64,000 nt of DNA from Streptomyces chartreusis NRRL 3882 (GTDB taxonomy: Bacteria; Actinomycetota; Actinomycetes; Streptomycetales; Streptomycetaceae). The notes below the pieces were generated by a model. It did not search any database and was not told where the DNA came from. It was given only the letters and a program-made list of their open reading frames with translations. The stretch lies in assembly GCF_900236475.1 (NCBI RefSeq), contig NZ_LT963352.1, positions 5,770,001 to 5,834,000 of the forward strand, given 5' to 3'. How positions within the stretch are numbered: the first letter of the stretch is position 1; each line of letters starts with the position of its first letter. The position numbers were made by a program, and so were the translations under genes. This document shows positions 60,294 to 64,000 of this stretch, one piece after another.

Positions 60294-61058
60294 TCACAGG
60301 CCCTCCACCGGCCGCCGGCGCAACCGGTGCAGCCAGTGCTTGAGGTGCAGGCGCCAGGCCGTGTCCTCCTGGCCGACGTACACGCGCGGCAGGGCGTGCG
60401 GGCCGGTCAGCGGGCCGGGGTCGATGGCGCAGGCGTAGGTGTACCCCGCGTCCCGTACGGCCTGGACGGCGCGGGCGTCGATCGTGCCGTACGGGTAGCA
60501 GAAGCCGTCGACCGGGGCGCCGGTCAGCTCCTCGAGCTGGGCGCGGCTTTCGGCGACCTCGGCCTTGAGGGTGAGGTCGTCCGCCTTGGTGAGGTCGACG
60601 TGCGTCAGCCCGTGCGAGCCGATCTCCACGCCCTCGGCGGCCGCGCGCCGGATGCCGTCCGCGGTCAGGAGCGGCTTGCGCGGTCCGAGCGGATCCCAGG
60701 CGTTGTCGCCGCCGAGCCGCCCGGGCAGTACGAAGAGGGTGGCGCCGCAGTCCCAGCGGTGCAGCAGCGGCAGGGCGTCGGTGACGAAGTCGGCGTACCC
60801 GTCGTCGAAGGTCAGCCCGACCAGGTTCCGCCCCTCGCCCCGGGCGCGGGCGGCGAGCAGCTCGGCCACGGACACGCCCCGCAGCCCGCGCCGGCGCAGC
60901 CAGGCCAGCTGCTTACCGAGCCGCTCGGGCGTGACCGTGATGCGGTACGGGTCGTCCGAGCAGTCGCCCACCGAGTGGTACATCGCCACCCAGGGGACCG
61001 GACCGCTGCGCGGGGCCGGGGGTCTGCCGGTGTCGAGGGAGTCAACGGAAGCGGCCAT
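60294..61058 (-). CDS. Polysaccharide deacetylase family protein
   Basis: A 254-residue NodB-fold carbohydrate esterase. The metal/catalytic motif LTFDDGYADF (Asp-Asp) is near residue 95, and GSHGLTHVDLT supplies the His ligands near 150. PVDGFCYPYGTIDARAV is the third NodB motif. It lacks a signal peptide, so it may act on cytosolic glycans or be inactive on the outside. ATG at 61056-61058 is used; the start overlaps the end of the flippase gene by 17 bp. Confidence 0.87.
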   Translation of the reverse strand: MAASVDSLDTGRPPAPRSGPVPWVAMYHSVGDCSDDPYRITVTPERLGKQLAWLRRRGLRGVSVAELLAARARGEGRNLVGLTFDDGYADFVTDALPLLHRWDCGATLFVLPGRLGGDNAWDPLGPRKPLLTADGIRRAAAEGVEIGSHGLTHVDLTKADDLTLKAEVAESRAQLEELTGAPVDGFCYPYGTIDARAVQAVRDAGYTYACAIDPGPLTGPHALPRVYVGQEDTAWRLHLKHWLHRLRRRPVEGL

Positions 61059-62739
61059 GTGTGAGCCTTCGTGTGACGGCGCGTAGGAAGCGCAGAGCGG
61101 ACGCGGGACTCTGGGCACCGAGGGCCCAGGTGAGCGGGACGAAGACGAAGGTCACGGTCAGGCAGCCGGCCGCGAGGCCCGCCGCCGGGGACGGCAGCCG
61201 GCTCGCGGCGAACGCCCCCGCGGCCGTGGCGACGACCGCGGCGCACACCAGCCTGCTCAGTTCGGCCAGGACCCGCCGGACACGGACCGAGACGCTGTGC
61301 GGGCTGTTCAGCCGGCCCGTTCGCAGCCCGGCGAGCAGCAGGGCGGCCGTGACGGTGATGCCGAGGGCGTTGGCGGCGGCGATCCCCGCCACGCCCCAGG
61401 AGTGCACGGTGACGGCGCCGATCCAGGACGTCACGGCGATGCCCGCCGCCATCGCGCCGAGGGGGTACCAGCTGGCCCGGCCCGCCGAGAAGTAGGAGCG
61501 CACGAGGGCGCCCACCAGGGTCTGGCCCAGCAGCCCGAGGGCGTACACGCGCATGACGTCAGCCGTCGCCGCGGTGTCGCTCGCGGTGAACGCGCCCCGC
61601 TGGAAGAGCAGTTCGATCATCTGCGGGGCGCAGGCGATCACCGCGCACATGCCGAGCAGCACCAGACACGAGGCGAGCGCCAGATCCCGCTCCACGCGGC
61701 TGCGGGCGCGCGCGGTGTCGCCGTCCGCGAGGGCCCGCGCCACCACCGGGAAGGTGACGGTGCACACCATCAGCGACAGCGTCATCGGGATCTGGGCGAC
61801 CTTCTGCGCGTAGTTCAGGTGCGAGATGGCGCCGGCGGGCAGGACGGAGGCGAGGAAGCGTTCGGCGAGGACCTGCGACTGGCGGCACAGGGCGAAGAGG
61901 AGTACGGCGGCGACCAGGGCGAGTTGCATCGGCCGCTCCCCGACCTCCGCCCCCGCCCTGGCGAGGGGCGGCGCGGGCGACGCCAGTCGCCGCCACAGCG
62001 ACGGCAGTTGCACCGCCACCATCAGACAGCCGCCCGCCGCGACCCCGACCGCGGCGGAGCGCACGCCCCAGCCTTCGCCGAAGAGGAACATCGCGGCGAT
62101 GATGCCGGTGTTGTAGGCGACGTAGATCGCCGCGGGCGCGAGGAAACAGCGGTGTGCCCGCAGGGCGGCACTGCAGTACCCGGCGAGCCCGAAGGCCAGC
62201 ACGCAGGTCGCCGTGATCCGGGTGCAGTCGGCGGCGAGCCCGGGGTCGGGCAGGCCGGGTGCGAGGGCCTGAACCAGATAGGGAGCCGTGGCGGCGATCA
62301 GCGCGGCCACCGCGGCGAGGGCGAGGCAGAGCCGGGGCAGGGTGGCGCCGACCAGGGCGCGGACCGGGTCGCCCGGGACGCCCCGGGCGCGGCGGGCCAG
62401 CGCCATGCTGAACGCCGGGATCAGGGCGATCGCCAGCCCGTCCTCGATGAGCAGCGTGGCGGCGAACTCCGGAACGGTCCACGCCACCAGGAAGGCGTCC
62501 GTGTCGCTCCCGGCACCGAACAGCCGCGCCAGCGACTGGTCGCGCACCAGGCCGAGCAGTGAGCCGGCGATGGACAGCGACGCCGTGACGAGCGCGGCCC
62601 TGGCCAGGAAGCTTCCGGAGACCGACGCCGCCGAGGCCGGGTCGGCACCGTCCCCGGCCCTGGTGGCGGCACGCGCCGGGGGCACGGTCGCCGCGTCGTC
62701 CGTTTCGGGGCCGGGGGACTGCGAAGGCACCACCGTCAT
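61042..62739 (-). CDS. MurJ/MviN-type lipid-linked glycan flippase
   Basis: A 565-residue membrane protein with a disordered N terminus (1-50) and about 13-14 helices. It carries the MurJ-like opening LARAALVTASLSIAGSLLGLVRDQSLARLFGAGSDTDAFLVAW, with the charged loop RDQSLARLFGAGSDTDAF at residues 60-90. The paired Arg/Asp in helices 1-2 and the repeated ALVRSYFSAGRASWYPLGAM are family traits. It likely flips the lipid-linked repeat unit of this cluster rather than lipid II (inference). The ATG overlaps the next-upstream stop (ATGA). Confidence 0.88.
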   Translation of the reverse strand: MTVVPSQSPGPETDDAATVPPARAATRAGDGADPASAASVSGSFLARAALVTASLSIAGSLLGLVRDQSLARLFGAGSDTDAFLVAWTVPEFAATLLIEDGLAIALIPAFSMALARRARGVPGDPVRALVGATLPRLCLALAAVAALIAATAPYLVQALAPGLPDPGLAADCTRITATCVLAFGLAGYCSAALRAHRCFLAPAAIYVAYNTGIIAAMFLFGEGWGVRSAAVGVAAGGCLMVAVQLPSLWRRLASPAPPLARAGAEVGERPMQLALVAAVLLFALCRQSQVLAERFLASVLPAGAISHLNYAQKVAQIPMTLSLMVCTVTFPVVARALADGDTARARSRVERDLALASCLVLLGMCAVIACAPQMIELLFQRGAFTASDTAATADVMRVYALGLLGQTLVGALVRSYFSAGRASWYPLGAMAAGIAVTSWIGAVTVHSWGVAGIAAANALGITVTAALLLAGLRTGRLNSPHSVSVRVRRVLAELSRLVCAAVVATAAGAFAASRLPSPAAGLAAGCLTVTFVFVPLTWALGAQSPASALRFLRAVTRRLTHGRFR

Positions 62740-64000
62740 CGCGCCAGGGCCTCCTCGGCGCGTTCCCGCACCTCGCTGCGGGGCGCCTCCACCCGCGCCT
62801 CGCCGGTCAGCGCCCACCACGCCCCGAGCCCCAGGGCCACGGCCGTCAGCACGGTCGCGGGACCGCCGATGTCTCCGTACATGAAGTCGGTCAGCAGCCA
62901 GACCAGCAGCCCGCAGGCGACGAGCCCGCAGTCGAGTCCCGGGCCGTGGTCGCGGACGCGCAGCAGGCGCCGCATCCCGCACACCAGCAGCGCCAGCCAG
63001 CTCCCGGTGAGCGCCAGCAGCCCGATCAGGCCCTGCTCGCTCAGCACCAGCAGGTACATGTTGTGCGGAGACAGCAGCGGCTGCCTCTGGTACACCATCC
63101 CCGCGCCGTCGGTCTCGCTGCCCGACGACAGCGCCAGCGTGGCGTGCCCGTCCCGGTACTCGGGGAAGCCCTTCAGCCCGACACCTGTCAGGGGGTGCTG
63201 GCGCCAGATCTCCGTGGCGGACGCCCACAGGGTGTACCGGTCGACGACGGACTGGTCGGGTGCGTCGGTGACCTGGGCGATGCTGTCGATCCGCTGCTGC
63301 AGAACCGCCGAGCCCACACCGAACCCGCCCACCAGGATGACACCCGCGGCGAACGCGGCCGCCACCACCTTGAGCGCCCGCCGCAGCCCGGCCAGTACCA
63401 GCTGGAGGATGCACGTCAGGACGGTCGCGATCCAGGCTCCGCGGCTGAAGGAGAGCGCGAGCGGCAGCAGCAACAGCACAGCGCACGCGGCGGCGGCCAC
63501 CCGCTGCCGTACGGACAGCCGGCCCAGCGCGATCCCGACCGCGCACACCAGGCCGAGGGAGACCGCCGTCGCCATGCCCATCACGTCGTGCGCACCGAAG
63601 GTGCCGACCGCCCGGATGTTCTCGCCCTGGTAGGAGGCGCCGGTCCGGGTGACGAACTGGTGGACGCCGACGGCTCCCTGACACAGACCGAGCCCCACGA
63701 ACGACCAGGCCACCAACCGGAAGCCGGCCCGGTCGCGGAGCAGCAGCAGCACGGCCGCCGGGACGAGGACGAAGGTCTGCAGATAGCGTCCCAGGCCGGT
63801 GAGCCCGGCCTGGGACGAGAACGCCCCCATGGCGGCGAGGGCGAGCCCCACGACCGGCAGGCCCAGAACCACGGCCGCGGCGGGCGACAGCGGGCGCCGC
63901 CGTTCGAACAGGAGACGGATCACGCAGTACACCACCACCAGCCCGGAGAACACGTCGGCGGGCCCCGCACCGTCCGGGGTCAGCGGCAGCGCCAGCAGGG
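62736..64000 (-). CDS. O-antigen ligase / Wzy-type polymerase, 5' end outside window
   Basis: About 420 codons visible; the frame continues past the window edge. It has about nine or ten helices, the Wzy_C motif HPLTGVGLKGFPEYR and the conserved LLSPHNMYLLVLSEQGLIGLLAL. The segment LALSFSRGAWIATVL marks the periplasmic loop region. It would polymerise or ligate the flipped oligosaccharide units. It is the first visible gene of the leftward exopolysaccharide cluster (ligase, flippase, deacetylase, glycosyltransferase, Wzz-like) and overlaps the flippase gene by 4 bp. Confidence 0.85.
   Translation of the reverse strand, partial: LLALPLTPDGAGPADVFSGLVVVYCVIRLLFERRRPLSPAAAVVLGLPVVGLALAAMGAFSSQAGLTGLGRYLQTFVLVPAAVLLLLRDRAGFRLVAWSFVGLGLCQGAVGVHQFVTRTGASYQGENIRAVGTFGAHDVMGMATAVSLGLVCAVGIALGRLSVRQRVAAAACAVLLLLPLALSFSRGAWIATVLTCILQLVLAGLRRALKVVAAAFAAGVILVGGFGVGSAVLQQRIDSIAQVTDAPDQSVVDRYTLWASATEIWRQHPLTGVGLKGFPEYRDGHATLALSSGSETDGAGMVYQRQPLLSPHNMYLLVLSEQGLIGLLALTGSWLALLVCGMRRLLRVRDHGPGLDCGLVACGLLVWLLTDFMYGDIGGPATVLTAVALGLGAWWALTGEARVEAPRSEVRERAEEALAR

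Noticed and set aside
1..64000. CRISPR array, tRNA, rRNA or complete insertion sequence
   Set aside because: No regularly spaced short repeats, no tRNA-like TTCRA loop with acceptor pairing and no transposase frame were found on either strand by eye.

Overview
The window is high-GC actinobacterial DNA and almost certainly comes from a Streptomyces chromosome. The evidence is strong third-position GC bias, GTG starts and 4-bp GTGA/ATGA gene overlaps throughout, a sortase-anchored chaplin (53478-54194), a 429-residue citrate synthase of the Streptomyces type, and an interspersed intergenic element that I recognise from many Streptomyces genomes (about 47677-47741). From memory, the order citrate synthase / RecD-like helicase / copper ATPase / ribose operon / chpA resembles the S. 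coelicolor core chromosome around SCO2716-SCO2753; I could not check this.

Left end (1-7181) is accessory. A leftward operon of seven genes encodes a lipoprotein, a secreted protein, a WXG100-like small protein, a 425-residue type VII-secretion-like substrate, a membrane protein and two small related-looking proteins. It is followed by a decayed fragment of pglY (BREX type 2) and a lipoprotein gene.

7294-31160 is mostly carbohydrate metabolism and housekeeping. It holds a Tat-exported GH3 glycosidase, a three-gene operon (Gfo/Idh/MocA oxidoreductase, DUF993 aldolase-like protein, sugar isomerase-like TIM barrel) divergent from a LacI-family regulator, a MarR-GNAT fusion, a RavA/ViaA-like ATPase/VWA pair beside a 221-bp tandem repeat, and an autoregulated ribose operon (regulator, rbsA, fused rbsC-rbsB, rbsK, rbsD). 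Small enzymes and a CGNR regulator follow.

31221-47670 carries a phytoene-synthase-like relic, a RecD2-type helicase, citrate synthase, a copper export pair (copZ, copA) behind a CsoR-type operator, an alcohol dehydrogenase, and an inositol catabolic operon (iolC, aldolase, iolD, iolA). The iolB gene of that operon is reduced to a remnant, yet its stop codon still overlaps the iolD start. An APC permease follows.

47869-64000 is envelope and surface biology. It contains a hydrolase-ABC ATPase fusion with its permease, a VWA lipoprotein, what looks like a rodlin relic next to the long chaplin gene, an ATP-grasp/flavoprotein pair, a secreted GH26 glycosidase, and a leftward exopolysaccharide-type set (Wzy/O-antigen-ligase, MurJ-type flippase, polysaccharide deacetylase, GT4 glycosyltransferase, Wzz-like protein). 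No tRNA, rRNA, CRISPR array or intact insertion sequence was seen. The most notable points are four gene relics in one window (pglY, phytoene synthase, iolB, rodlin), the 221-bp tandem repeat, and an AAGCGCTT operator motif found at both the LacI-flanked sugar operon and the iol promoter.
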